From Ruoffia tabacinasalis (GTDB taxonomy: Bacteria > Bacillota > Bacilli > Lactobacillales > Aerococcaceae): a stretch of DNA of 64,000 bases. Below, piece by piece: positions 49,912 to 58,587 of the stretch. The notes below the pieces were generated by a model that was given only the letters and a program-made list of their open reading frames with translations, had not been told where the DNA came from and did not search any database. The first letter of the stretch is position 1; each line of letters starts with the position of its first letter. The stretch covers positions 62,001-126,000 of the forward strand of contig NZ_VBSP01000002.1 in the NCBI RefSeq assembly GCF_005864045.1, written 5' to 3'. Both the position numbers and the translations under genes were made by a program.

Positions 49912-50577
49912 TTATTTGATAAATTCTGTCGTTCGAATAACTCTTGCATCCCCTAATAATTTTACTAATTCATTATCATGAGTAATAATCAAAATCATAA
50001 TTCCTTGATTGGATAATTGTGTAATTAATTCCGCAATTTTACCGACGGTTTTCTCATCTAAGGCAGAGGTTGGTTCATCAAAGCAAAGTAAACTTGGATT
50101 CATCATCATCGCTCGCGCAATCGCAACACGTTGCTTTTGCCCACCTGATAACTGGCTCGGTTTAGAATCCCCTTTGTCTCCGACACCCATTTGTTCCAAC
50201 AATGAAGCCGCTCTTTCTTCTAAAACAGCTTTGTCAGCAAATTTATTCGAAAGTGGGGCTAATAATAAATTCTCAGTCACACTTAAGTTTGGGAATAATT
50301 GATAATCTTGGAACACAAGTCCGATCTTGTATTGATAATCTTTAATGGATTGATTATCTTGATATTCTCCGTCTTTAACTAAGTAAGTATCATCAATCGA
50401 GATAGAACCTTTATCAACTTCTTCCAAGTGATTGATCATACGCAGTAATGTTGTCTTCCCGCTTCCCGACTCCCCTAGAATGACTGTAATTTCTCCTGGG
50501 GCAACTTCCATACTATAATTACTTATTACGACATTATTCCCGAACTGTTTACTAACGTCTTTTACGATTAAACTCAT
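49912..50577 (-). CDS. Amino-acid ABC transporter ATPase
   Basis: This 221-residue ATPase of the GlnQ class has Walker A GESGSGKTT, Q-loop LVFQDYQLFPNLSV, signature LSGGQKQRVAIARAMMM, Walker B LLCFDEPTSALD and switch His in LIITHDNE. It ends the operon behind the fused binding protein-permease and probably energises both nearby transporter units. Confidence 0.94.
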   Translation of the reverse strand: MSLIVKDVSKQFGNNVVISNYSMEVAPGEITVILGESGSGKTTLLRMINHLEEVDKGSISIDDTYLVKDGEYQDNQSIKDYQYKIGLVFQDYQLFPNLSVTENLLLAPLSNKFADKAVLEERAASLLEQMGVGDKGDSKPSQLSGGQKQRVAIARAMMMNPSLLCFDEPTSALDEKTVGKIAELITQLSNQGIMILIITHDNELVKLLGDARVIRTTEFIK

Positions 50578-50588
50578 TTGTAATCCTC

Positions 50589-52019
50589 CTAATAGTCAAT
50601 TCTCTTCTCAATTTGATTTAATACAATTGTGACAATTCCTGTTAAAGCTAAGTAAATCACACCGACATATAAGTACGGCATCATACTTGCGTACTGATTA
50701 GATAATGAACGCCCAACTTTTAGTAATTCGTCTAAACCAAGAATATAAATAAGTGATGTGTCTTTTACTAAACTGATGACTTCATTACCTACGGAAGGCA
50801 TTACCACTTTCCAAAGTTGTGGAAGAATCACTCGACGATATCCCGTTAGTTTATTAATGGATAATACTTTTAATGATTCGTACTGACCTTGAGGAATGGC
50901 ATTTAAGCCTCCTCGGAAAATCTCCACTAGATAAGCAGCATAGTTTATGATCATGGTCGCTAAGGCTGCAGGCACACGGTCTAGTGTAATACCTAAAAAC
51001 GGTAAGCCGAAATATACAACCATTAATTGAAGAAGTAATGGCGACCCTCTAAAGACGTATACATATACTTGGATGATTGCTTTTATCCAAGCTGGTGCGC
51101 GTTGTTCTAATAAGGCGATAATCAAACCAAGTGGAATACTGACAATTAAAACAACAAAGAATACGAGTAAAGTTGTTTTGGCTGCATCCAATAATGGTGC
51201 AAGCATATTTGCTTCTTCAGCAGACTCATCGCCTCCTAATTCAGCGAACCAACGATTTTCTATTTCTTCATAAGCTTCACTAATTAATACCTCATTTAAA
51301 GCGACATTAAAGTCTTCAACAAAGGCTGTTTCATTTTGTCTGAAACCTACGGCTGTTTCAGTTATTCCAAAGTCTTCATCTAACATGCGGTAGTCGCCTG
51401 CTTGACCGTTTTGTGAGAAATAATATCTTGTCACTAATTCTGCAACCACAATCGCATCCACCCGACCTGTAGCTAATTCTTGAAGGACTTCATTAAAAGA
51501 AGAGAAAGTAATCACTCGACCGCCATCTAATGATTCTTCTAAGCCTGGTTGTTGTCTGATTGCTTCTAATTGAGAGGATCCTTCTTGAGTCGCAACTTTC
51601 TTACCTTCTAAATCTGCAATCGTTTGAATCTCACTATCATTCTTAACTAATACACCGACGCGACCTTCGACATAATTATCAGAGAAAAGTACTAATTCTT
51701 CTCTCTCAGGTGTTTTTGAATAACCGTTCCAGATCATATCAATATTTCCGTTATTCAGTTCTGCTTCTTTCATTGACCAGTCAATGGATTGGAATTCATA
51801 ATCAACCCCCATGTTGTCAAAGACTTCTTCAGCTAATTCAATGTCAAAGCCTGTATATTCACCATCATCTAAAAACCCATAAGGTGCGAAAGTTGAATCG
51901 AGTCCAACTGTAACTGTCTCACCAGGTTGGATTGTTATATCTGATTGAGCTGCTGCTTGGATGGGTACAAATACCAACATACTAAGTATTAATAAATTAA
52001 GCCATTTTTTCATTTTCAA
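50589..52019 (-). CDS. Fused amino-acid-binding protein and permease
   Basis: The 476-residue protein has a signal segment (LLILSMLVFVPIQAAAQ), a family 3 binding domain (about 30-255: VGLDSTFAPYGF, DMIWNGYSKTPERE, EDFGITETAVGF), and a GlnP-type permease domain (about 265-476: PLGLIIALLEQRAPAWIK, FRGSPLLLQLMVVYFGLPF, FRGGLNAIPQGQYES, EAA loop). A fused unit of this kind is well known in Lactobacillales GlnP proteins. It is T-box controlled. Confidence 0.94.
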   Translation of the reverse strand: MKMKKWLNLLILSMLVFVPIQAAAQSDITIQPGETVTVGLDSTFAPYGFLDDGEYTGFDIELAEEVFDNMGVDYEFQSIDWSMKEAELNNGNIDMIWNGYSKTPEREELVLFSDNYVEGRVGVLVKNDSEIQTIADLEGKKVATQEGSSQLEAIRQQPGLEESLDGGRVITFSSFNEVLQELATGRVDAIVVAELVTRYYFSQNGQAGDYRMLDEDFGITETAVGFRQNETAFVEDFNVALNEVLISEAYEEIENRWFAELGGDESAEEANMLAPLLDAAKTTLLVFFVVLIVSIPLGLIIALLEQRAPAWIKAIIQVYVYVFRGSPLLLQLMVVYFGLPFLGITLDRVPAALATMIINYAAYLVEIFRGGLNAIPQGQYESLKVLSINKLTGYRRVILPQLWKVVMPSVGNEVISLVKDTSLIYILGLDELLKVGRSLSNQYASMMPYLYVGVIYLALTGIVTIVLNQIEKRIDY

Positions 52020-52040
52020 ACTCCTTTAAACAAATTAAAA

Positions 52041-52290
52041 ACGCCCTTCACTCTGTTTGGGAGCAAAGGACGTCGAGACGTGGTTCCACCTTCATTTATA
52101 ATTACCTCACGGTAATTAACTTAATCACTTATGCTACATGAGCAAAAGTGAGACGATAACGCGTCAAACGTTTTATGTTTTGTGATAGGGTGTGTGTGAG
52201 TATGGCTTCATGATTTGCTTTCCAGCTACCGCAAACTCTCTTTCATGAAGGAATCCATCTTTAAAACCTATCCATAAATAAATTATTATT
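52041..52290 (-). ncRNA. T-box leader of the fused transporter operon
   Basis: Leader with Stem I distal part TTCATG/CATGAA around AAAGAGAGTTTGCGGTAGCTG, T-box AAGGTGGAACCACG (about 52079-52092), and terminator ACGTCCTTTGCTC paired with GAGTGAAGGGCGT followed by TTTTT (52036-52070). Specifier not fixed by eye; GCC (Ala) or CCA (Pro) lie after the GAAG strand. Confidence 0.88.
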
Positions 52291-52347
52291 AAGAATATGG
52301 TAAAAGAAACCAACGTTAAAGTCAATGATTTTAATGTTTTTTTAATT

Positions 52348-52977
52348 TTAAGCTTCGATGCGTCTTTCGATAAATCTCAACACCAATGTTGTCACACCTG
52401 TAAATAATAAATAAATAATTGCTACATAAACAAATGGCATTAAACTGGCTTGTTGATTCGACATCGTTCGACCTACTTTTAATAATTCTTCTAAACCAAG
52501 AATATGGATTAATGATGTATCTTTAATCAAACTAATGACTTCATTCCCTACGGATGGCATAACGATTTTCCATAATTGTGGAAGTATGACGTTTTTTAAA
52601 CCATTGAAGCGATTGATTGAAAGAACTTGTAAGGCTTCGTACTGCCCTTTAGGTATGGCATTTAACCCACCTCTAAAAATCTCAACAAAATAAGCGGCAT
52701 AATTTAAGACTAAAGTAATGAGGGCGGCTTCAAACCGCCCCAATACTATGCCAATAAATGGAAGACCAAAGAACATAAACATCATTTGAAGCAATAAAGG
52801 CGTCCCGCGAAAAAGATAAACGTACCCATTCACTATTAACCCTAATGTTTTCGAAAATCTCTGCGCTAATAAGGCAATTATTAACCCTAGGGGAATACTT
52901 AATATTAGCGTGAATATGAAAAATTGAAAGGTTGTAACGAAACCATTATATAGGGGTTGTAACATTGATAAGTTCAT
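52348..52977 (-). CDS. Amino-acid ABC transporter permease
   Basis: The 209-residue GlnP-type permease has about five membrane helices: TFQFFIFTLILSIPLGLIIALLAQ, FRGTPLLLQMMFMFFGLPF, FRGGLNAIPKGQYEALQ (cytoplasmic EAA loop: GLKNVILPQLWKIVMPSVGNE). It is near-identical in pattern to the permease half of the fused protein, pointing to a shared origin. It follows the binding protein by 36 bp. Confidence 0.94.
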   Translation of the reverse strand: MNLSMLQPLYNGFVTTFQFFIFTLILSIPLGLIIALLAQRFSKTLGLIVNGYVYLFRGTPLLLQMMFMFFGLPFIGIVLGRFEAALITLVLNYAAYFVEIFRGGLNAIPKGQYEALQVLSINRFNGLKNVILPQLWKIVMPSVGNEVISLIKDTSLIHILGLEELLKVGRTMSNQQASLMPFVYVAIIYLLFTGVTTLVLRFIERRIEA

Positions 52978-53013
52978 TTCTTTTCGCTCCTTATAGCTTA
53001 CTCATTAGTTATA

Positions 53014-53811
53014 TTATTCGCTATCTACATCACTAAACCATTGTGATTTAATTTCTGTAAATGTGTCGTCTTCAATAATTTCTGCTAACACAGCATTAAA
53101 CTCTTCAACAAACGCTTCATCTGTCTTACGAAAACCGACTGCGTAATCTTCTTCACCAAAGTTCTCTTCTAAAATTCGATATTGATCTGCCGTCCCATTT
53201 TGCTCTAGGAAGTAAGTTGCTAATAATTCATCAACGACAATTCCTTCCACGCGGCCGTTGTCTAAGTCACTAAATACTTCAACAAACGTTGGATATGTGA
53301 CAGGTTGACCGCCATCTAATGCTTCAGCAAAGTCAGCTTCATTCATAATTGCTTCTAATGAAGCAGATTGCTCTTGAGTTGCGATTAATCTGCCAGCAAA
53401 ATCTTCTTTGGATTGAATATCACTATCGACTTTAACAATAATCACTTGACGGTTTTGAATATAGGGATCAGAGAATAGTACTACTTCTTCACGTTGTGGT
53501 GTCACTGAATAACCGTTCCAGATCATATCAATGTTTCCTGTATTTAACTCTGTTTCTTTCATACTCCAATCAATGGGTTGGAAAGAATATTCAATATCCA
53601 GTCGACCTAAAATCTCATTGGCTAGATCAATATCAAAACCAACATTCTCTCCTGCTTCATTTTTGAAACCAAAAGGTGCGAATGTGTCATCGAAACCAAT
53701 GACTACCCCTTCATCCTTATTTATTTCTTGTGCAAAACTTGGCTTTGAAACGGATAATAATAACAATAGAGCGACAAACACCATACTGATTTTCGATACA
53801 AATTTTTTCAT
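53014..53811 (-). CDS. Amino-acid-binding protein of an ABC importer
   Basis: This 265-residue family 3 binding protein has signal peptide ISMVFVALLLLLSVSKPSFA and no lipobox cysteine. VIGFDDTFAPFGFKNE, DMIWNGYSVTPQREE and ATQEQSASLEAIM resemble the binding half of the fused protein at 50589-52019. It is first after a T-box and precedes its permease; no ATPase is in this unit, so it may share the one at 49912. Confidence 0.93.
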   Translation of the reverse strand: MKKFVSKISMVFVALLLLLSVSKPSFAQEINKDEGVVIGFDDTFAPFGFKNEAGENVGFDIDLANEILGRLDIEYSFQPIDWSMKETELNTGNIDMIWNGYSVTPQREEVVLFSDPYIQNRQVIIVKVDSDIQSKEDFAGRLIATQEQSASLEAIMNEADFAEALDGGQPVTYPTFVEVFSDLDNGRVEGIVVDELLATYFLEQNGTADQYRILEENFGEEDYAVGFRKTDEAFVEEFNAVLAEIIEDDTFTEIKSQWFSDVDSE

Positions 53812-53847
53812 TTTCTTATCTCCTTTTTATAAATCAAAGCAACAAAA

Positions 53848-54080
53848 GACGCCCTTTAATCCAATTGGATTAAAGGACGTCTACGACGTGGTCCCACCTT
53901 TTTTTATAATTATTTCGCAATAATTATCTCAGCAAGTAATAGAATTACTTTGACGATAAAGGGTCAACCTTGACTATTATACAAAGGGTGTGTCTTCATA
54001 GGGGGCTATGCTTTGCTTCTCAGCTACCGCAAATTCTCTTTCATAACCTTGCCTATCTCTTCGTCCTTTGAAACAATCTG
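53848..54080 (-). ncRNA. T-box leader of the second amino-acid transporter unit
   Basis: T-box AAGGTGGGACCACG (about 53887-53900) and terminator GACGTCCTTTAATCC/GGATTAAAGGGCGTC (53848-53881) followed by TTTTG. The Stem I distal part (TATGAAAGAGAATTTGCGGTAGCTG) closely resembles the leader at 52041-52290, which suggests that the unit was duplicated with its leader. Specifier not resolved. Confidence 0.88.
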
Positions 54081-54184
54081 TTTTATTTATGAGCTTATAA
54101 TAAGATATATAATCAAAAAAGTCAAGTGTTTTAATTTAATTCTAATAAATGTTACTGATTTTGTCTTTTAACCACAAAAAAATA

Positions 54185-54204
54185 CCCCCTAATTTCTTAG
54201 GTGG
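54185..54204 (-). terminator. Terminator of the nudF-macP-mtnN operon
   Basis: CCACCTAA pairs with TTAGGGGG (one mismatch) in leftward RNA, followed by TATTTTTTT. It is 21 nt after the mtnN stop. Confidence 0.72.
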
Positions 54205-54224
54205 CATCGTCCTTACATTGTAAA

Positions 54225-54914
54225 TTATAAGGCTGCAACAGTTGCCATCACCATTGTGGCAGATACTTTACCTGCAGTAACAATGAATTCATCGAATGTA
54301 ACTGAAGCTTCATCATTAGCTGAATCTGAAATCGCACGAATAATAACAAATGGGACTCCCATAACATATGCTGCTTGAGCAATCGCAGTAGATTCCATTT
54401 CAGCCGCTCGAGCTAACGGGAAATTATTTAATATTTCTGACTTTTGTTCTTGTGTTGAAACAAATTGATCACCTGAAACAATTTGTCCGATATAAGGTTC
54501 TAAGCCAATTTCACGACATGCATTTTGAGCTATTCTTACCATTTCAGTATCTGGATAATATTGCGCTGGCATTCCAGCCATTTGTCCAAGCTCATAATTA
54601 AAGCCGGTTACATCGACATCATGATAAGTTAATGAATGGGCAATCACAATATCTCCGACTTCTAAAGCAGAGTCCAGTGCTCCAGCTGACCCTGTATTAA
54701 TAATATGTGTCACATTAAATAATTGTTTTAATAATGTCACTGTGATTGTTACGTTTACTTTCCCAATCCCTGATAATACGAGAACAACTTCTTTGCCTTC
54801 CAAATTACCTTTAATAAATTCTACACCGAATTGCTCAGTGTGTTCTTGATTTGTAATAGATTTTTTTAACTCGCGAATTTCTTCTTCCATCGCTCCAATT
54901 AGCCCAATAATCAT
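54225..54914 (-). CDS. mtnN: 5'-methylthioadenosine/S-adenosylhomocysteine nucleosidase
   Basis: The 229-residue enzyme begins IGLIGAMEEEIRELK with catalytic E12-type region, GSAGAL, GDQFVS, and AAEMESTAIAQAAYV with IRAISDSANDEA (catalytic Asp). It hydrolyses SAH and MTA, recycling methyl-donor by-products. It is last in the nudF - MacP-like - mtnN operon. Confidence 0.97.
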   Translation of the reverse strand: MIIGLIGAMEEEIRELKKSITNQEHTEQFGVEFIKGNLEGKEVVLVLSGIGKVNVTITVTLLKQLFNVTHIINTGSAGALDSALEVGDIVIAHSLTYHDVDVTGFNYELGQMAGMPAQYYPDTEMVRIAQNACREIGLEPYIGQIVSGDQFVSTQEQKSEILNNFPLARAAEMESTAIAQAAYVMGVPFVIIRAISDSANDEASVTFDEFIVTAGKVSATMVMATVAAL

Positions 54915-54940
54915 AATTATTCCTCTTTCTTTTATGTATT

Positions 54941-55393
54941 TTATAGTAAGAATGCAATGACTAACACGATAATTAATAATACGCCAACAATGATAATACC
55001 ATTGTTTAAGAAGCGATCGATCCGTGCATTATACTTCGCACGTCTTGGCATTGCATTGTTTTGACTCGTTCTTGTTGCTTCTTGCTCGTCATTCTCTTCT
55101 GTATATTCCTCTGGTATTTCACTTTCATAATTTGATTCATATGGAATTTCTTGTTCATCATTTGCATATCTTTGACTTCTCGTTTCATATTCAGGATTGA
55201 AGTCATCTTGTTGCTCTTGATAATAGGAGTAATCCTCTTCACTTGGCCACTGATTCTCCTCATATGTTTCATCTGGATTGATCTGATATTCACGTGTTTC
55301 ATCAAATTCCAGCTCTTCTTCCTCTGGATTATTATCATAATCTAAATAATCTTCATAGTCACTATTTCGTTTTCTATTAAACATTTTATTCAC
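54941..55393 (-). CDS. MacP-like membrane protein (DUF4044-like)
   Basis: This 150-residue protein has ~125 very acidic, Tyr/Gln-rich, disordered cytoplasmic residues, then a basic stretch (MPRRAKYNARIDRFLNNG) and a single C-terminal helix (IIIVGVLLIIVLVIAFLL). In streptococci, macP lies between nudF and mtnN and encodes a tail-anchored phosphoprotein that activates PBP2a. Position and topology match; the long acidic part is larger than pneumococcal MacP. The assignment rests on context plus architecture. Confidence 0.62.
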   Translation of the reverse strand: MNKMFNRKRNSDYEDYLDYDNNPEEEELEFDETREYQINPDETYEENQWPSEEDYSYYQEQQDDFNPEYETRSQRYANDEQEIPYESNYESEIPEEYTEENDEQEATRTSQNNAMPRRAKYNARIDRFLNNGIIIVGVLLIIVLVIAFLL

Positions 55394-55967
55394 CCTTTTG
55401 ATATAGCCAGTAATTTAAAGCAAGTGTAGTCTTCATATCCCTCACTTCATCATTATCTAGCATAGTCTTCACTTCTTGACGAGTATATTCAACTAATTCA
55501 ATCTGTTCGTCCTCATCTTGAGCAAGTGGATTTTCGACTTTAATTAAGCCTTCCGCAACAAATACGGTTACCTTTTCATTAATAAAGCCCGGAGATACAT
55601 AATAACTTCCTAACTCCGTCCAATCGTTCGCCTGATAGCCTGTCTCCTCTTCAAGTTCACGTTTAGCTGCCAGGAGTGCATCTTCTTCTCTACCCTCAAT
55701 AAAATCTCTTAAACCCGCAGGTATCTCAATAATGTGATCGACCACTGCAGGTCGATATTGCTTCACAAGTATTGCAGTATCACGAGGTGTGATCGCTAAA
55801 ATACCGACCGCTGATTGATGATTAATTAATTCACGGTAAGCAAGTTGCCCGTTCTCTAATTCGATTTGATTTCGATATAATTGTAAGATTGCCCCATCAT
55901 AGATTAATTCACTTTCTCTTAAAGCTTCATCTTGTAAGAATGGGATATGTTCTGGATTCGAATACAT
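55386..55967 (-). CDS. nudF: ADP-ribose pyrophosphatase, Nudix
   Basis: The preferred ATG at 55967 (MYSNPEH) is 6 nt after AGGAGG; 193 residues. The Nudix box appears as GLRDFIEGREEDALLAAKRELEEETGY (G-x5-E-x7-RELxEExGx pattern with an insert). It splits ADP-ribose to AMP and ribose 5-phosphate. It overlaps the MacP-like gene by 8 bp. Confidence 0.92.
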   Translation of the reverse strand: MYSNPEHIPFLQDEALRESELIYDGAILQLYRNQIELENGQLAYRELINHQSAVGILAITPRDTAILVKQYRPAVVDHIIEIPAGLRDFIEGREEDALLAAKRELEEETGYQANDWTELGSYYVSPGFINEKVTVFVAEGLIKVENPLAQDEDEQIELVEYTRQEVKTMLDNDEVRDMKTTLALNYWLYQKGE

Positions 55968-56225
55968 CATGTACCTCCTAATAAATATAAGACAAATTGT
56001 AGCGCCTCTTCCTGTATAATACAAGTAAAGACTTCAATCCACCTTTCATTCTTCTCTAAATGTAAGTATAGACAAGTTCTGTGTGTAATGCATGACTTTT
56101 TGATTAAATTTATATGCCCAATATTTAAATATGGGTCTCTAGTCCGATAAATGATTCAATGCTCTATGATAAACTTTAGTTAAGATGAACATGAAAAAGA
56201 AAAAAATTAAAATGGAGGATTAATT
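55968..56225. promoter_or_regulatory. Divergent intergenic region nudF / xpaC
   Basis: No gene is visible in this 258-bp AT-rich gap. CCCAATATTTAAATATGGG at 56111-56129 is a near-palindrome. No -35/-10 pair stands out for either direction. Confidence 0.4.
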
Positions 56226-57206
56226 ATGAAACGACCACATACAAATAAATCAAGTCGTAAGTGCAGAAATGTTCCCATGATTATTATAATTTTACTATTC
56301 CTTGGGATACTGCTATCCGGCTCAACATTTTTACCATACTCACTTATTTACCTAGCCATCGTCATCGTTATGACCCTTGGCTCAATTTCAACATTATCAC
56401 GTCTATATAACCATCTGACTAATGACAATCCCCATGTCTTACAAACCATTGTCTATTTATTTTCGCTTTTAAGTCTTGCGGGGGCAGGTCTTAATGCGAT
56501 TTTTGAAGTTGATTATCATATGATAAATAATATAGTATTACTCTTTATCTTATGTCTAACCACCCTTTTTGGGTTTGGAGTTATGACTTTTATCATTGAT
56601 AAGATATTTGTGAATCAGCCAAAATCATTTACCAAAAACCCTTTTTCTAGATCTAAAGCAACAGATAAAATTCAACATTATCAAGAAGCTGGTTTATCTG
56701 ATGAAGAAATTTCATACTTTAGAGAACAATTAGCCCAAGCACGCGAACATATTATCTCGATTGAAAAACAAATGAACGCTACTGCTAAATTACGTGCCAT
56801 TGATGTTAGACACAATACGATTGAAATAAGTAAGCAATTCTTTCAAGATATTGTCAAAGAACCTAAACGCTTCAGTGAAGCCGGAGATGTTATATACCGT
56901 ATTCTCCCTTCCTTAGATGATTTAACTGAGAAATACAATGAAGTGAGCGAACACATTGCTAAGAACAAACAAACGTATCTGATTCTAGAAAAAAGTGCTC
57001 AGACGATTGAAGAATTAGCTGAACGCTTAACTGAAGATTATATTAGCTTCCACAAGGCGACTTATCAAGATTTAGATGACGAGATTAATTTAGCTAACCG
57101 TACTTTAAATCGCCAGCAAACAAATGATCCATCTAAATCGGTTGATGAAATATTAGAAGATTGGAATAATATGGACAAAGATGATGACATCGAGACGAAG
57201 GAGTAG
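56226..57206 (+). CDS. xpaC: XpaC-like protein (5-bromo-4-chloroindolyl phosphate hydrolysis family)
   Basis: The 326-residue protein has about four N-terminal membrane segments (IIIILLFLGILLSG to about residue 140) and a coiled-coil cytoplasmic domain with SDEEISYFREQLAQAREHI and RFSEAGDVIYRILPSL. This matches XpaC, the usual partner of TelA. Its function in the cell is unclear; it starts 7 bp before telA and is the operon's first gene. Confidence 0.85.
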   Translation: MKRPHTNKSSRKCRNVPMIIIILLFLGILLSGSTFLPYSLIYLAIVIVMTLGSISTLSRLYNHLTNDNPHVLQTIVYLFSLLSLAGAGLNAIFEVDYHMINNIVLLFILCLTTLFGFGVMTFIIDKIFVNQPKSFTKNPFSRSKATDKIQHYQEAGLSDEEISYFREQLAQAREHIISIEKQMNATAKLRAIDVRHNTIEISKQFFQDIVKEPKRFSEAGDVIYRILPSLDDLTEKYNEVSEHIAKNKQTYLILEKSAQTIEELAERLTEDYISFHKATYQDLDDEINLANRTLNRQQTNDPSKSVDEILEDWNNMDKDDDIETKE

Positions 57207-57212
57207 AAAAAT

Positions 57213-58493
57213 ATGACTGAAGAAAAAGACTTATTCGACGAACTATTAGAACAAGAACACGGTTCAATCAATGAACCCGTTCAACCAAAGCAACAAGAAT
57301 CATCTGAATTTGATGAATTACTAGCCAATCCATTCGATGAAACCATCGAGCAAACGCTAGAAAAAGATTTAGCAGATCAAGAAATGATTGCTAAACGTCA
57401 AGTATCCAATGAAAAGTTAATCGAACGTTTACCAGAGCATCGTCAAAAACAAGCGCAAGACTTAGCTAAACAAATTGATGAAGCAAACATGGGTGCTATC
57501 ATAGCTTATGGATCAAATGCACAGAAAAAATTAAGTGAATTTTCTCGCTCAATCCTTCAACAAGTCCAATTAAAGGATACGGGAGAAGTCGGTGATGTTC
57601 TTACAGAGTTAATGACTAAACTACAAGAATCTGACCCACGTCAACTAACGGCTGAACCAAACATCTTCCAACGTGTATTCAAACGTGTGAAGAGTTCAAT
57701 TACTGAAACTCAAATGCGTTACCAACAAATCGGGAGTCAAATTGACCGAGTAGCGATTCGTTTAGAACGCGAAAAAACTGAATTGTTAAATGACAATCAG
57801 ATGTTAGAACAATTCTATAATAAAAATAAAGATTACTTTGACGCTTTAAATGTCTACATTGCTGCCGGAGAAGTTAAGATGGAACAGCTTCAAAACGAAG
57901 TCATTCCAGCAGCGATCGAAAAAGCACGCCAGTCTCAAGATCAAATGGAAGTCCAAAAAGTGAACGACTTAAATCAATTCTTAGACCGCTTGGATAAGCG
58001 AACACATGATCTACGCTTAACACGTCAAATGACTATTCAACAAGCACCACAAATTCGAATGATTCAAAACACTAACCAAGTCCTAGCAGAAAAGATTCAA
58101 GTATCCGTCCATACGGCTATCCCATTATGGGAGAACCAAATTACGATTGCCTTGGCTCTTCTCCGTCAACAAAACGCAGCAACATCTCAGCGACAAGTGT
58201 CTGAAACAACCAACAGTCTGCTTCTGAAAAACTCAGAAATGTTGAAACAAAGTACTGTTGATATTGCTCGCGAAGCTGAACGAGGAGTGATTGATATCGA
58301 TACATTACGTAAAACTCAAGCCAACCTTGTTGGAGCCTTAGAAGAAACCTTAGAAATCCAAAAAACAGGACGCCAACAACGTCGACTAGCTGAACAAGAA
58401 TTAACAGTCATGGAGAATGAATTACACGACAAACTCCTAGCTATCTCAGACGAACAAAAGAGACAACGACAAGATGGTACTACAGAATATTAA
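57213..58493 (+). CDS. telA: TelA-family toxic anion resistance protein
   Basis: This 426-residue all-helical cytoplasmic protein has the TelA/KlaA core: QIDEANMGAIIAYGSNAQKKLSEFS, VFKRVKSSITETQMRYQQIGSQID, then MTIQQAPQIRMIQNTNQVLAEKIQ and IPLWENQITIAL (in parts). The family is linked to tellurite, lantibiotic and cell-wall antibiotic tolerance. It is paired with xpaC. Confidence 0.93.
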   Translation: MTEEKDLFDELLEQEHGSINEPVQPKQQESSEFDELLANPFDETIEQTLEKDLADQEMIAKRQVSNEKLIERLPEHRQKQAQDLAKQIDEANMGAIIAYGSNAQKKLSEFSRSILQQVQLKDTGEVGDVLTELMTKLQESDPRQLTAEPNIFQRVFKRVKSSITETQMRYQQIGSQIDRVAIRLEREKTELLNDNQMLEQFYNKNKDYFDALNVYIAAGEVKMEQLQNEVIPAAIEKARQSQDQMEVQKVNDLNQFLDRLDKRTHDLRLTRQMTIQQAPQIRMIQNTNQVLAEKIQVSVHTAIPLWENQITIALALLRQQNAATSQRQVSETTNSLLLKNSEMLKQSTVDIAREAERGVIDIDTLRKTQANLVGALEETLEIQKTGRQQRRLAEQELTVMENELHDKLLAISDEQKRQRQDGTTEY

Positions 58494-58505
58494 CCTATAC
58501 AAAAA

Positions 58506-58539
58506 GACGAGCCACCGAGAGAAATCTCAGTGGCTCGTC
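58506..58539 (+). terminator. Bidirectional terminator after telA
   Basis: GACGAGCCACCGAGA pairs with TCTCAGTGGCTCGTC around GAAA (one mismatch), followed by TTTTTT on the plus strand and TTTTT on the minus strand. It probably serves both telA and the convergent ABC operon. Confidence 0.93.
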
Positions 58540-58587
58540 TTTTTTGCATTTGCATAGTAAGTGGATAAGCATGATAAGATCACTATA

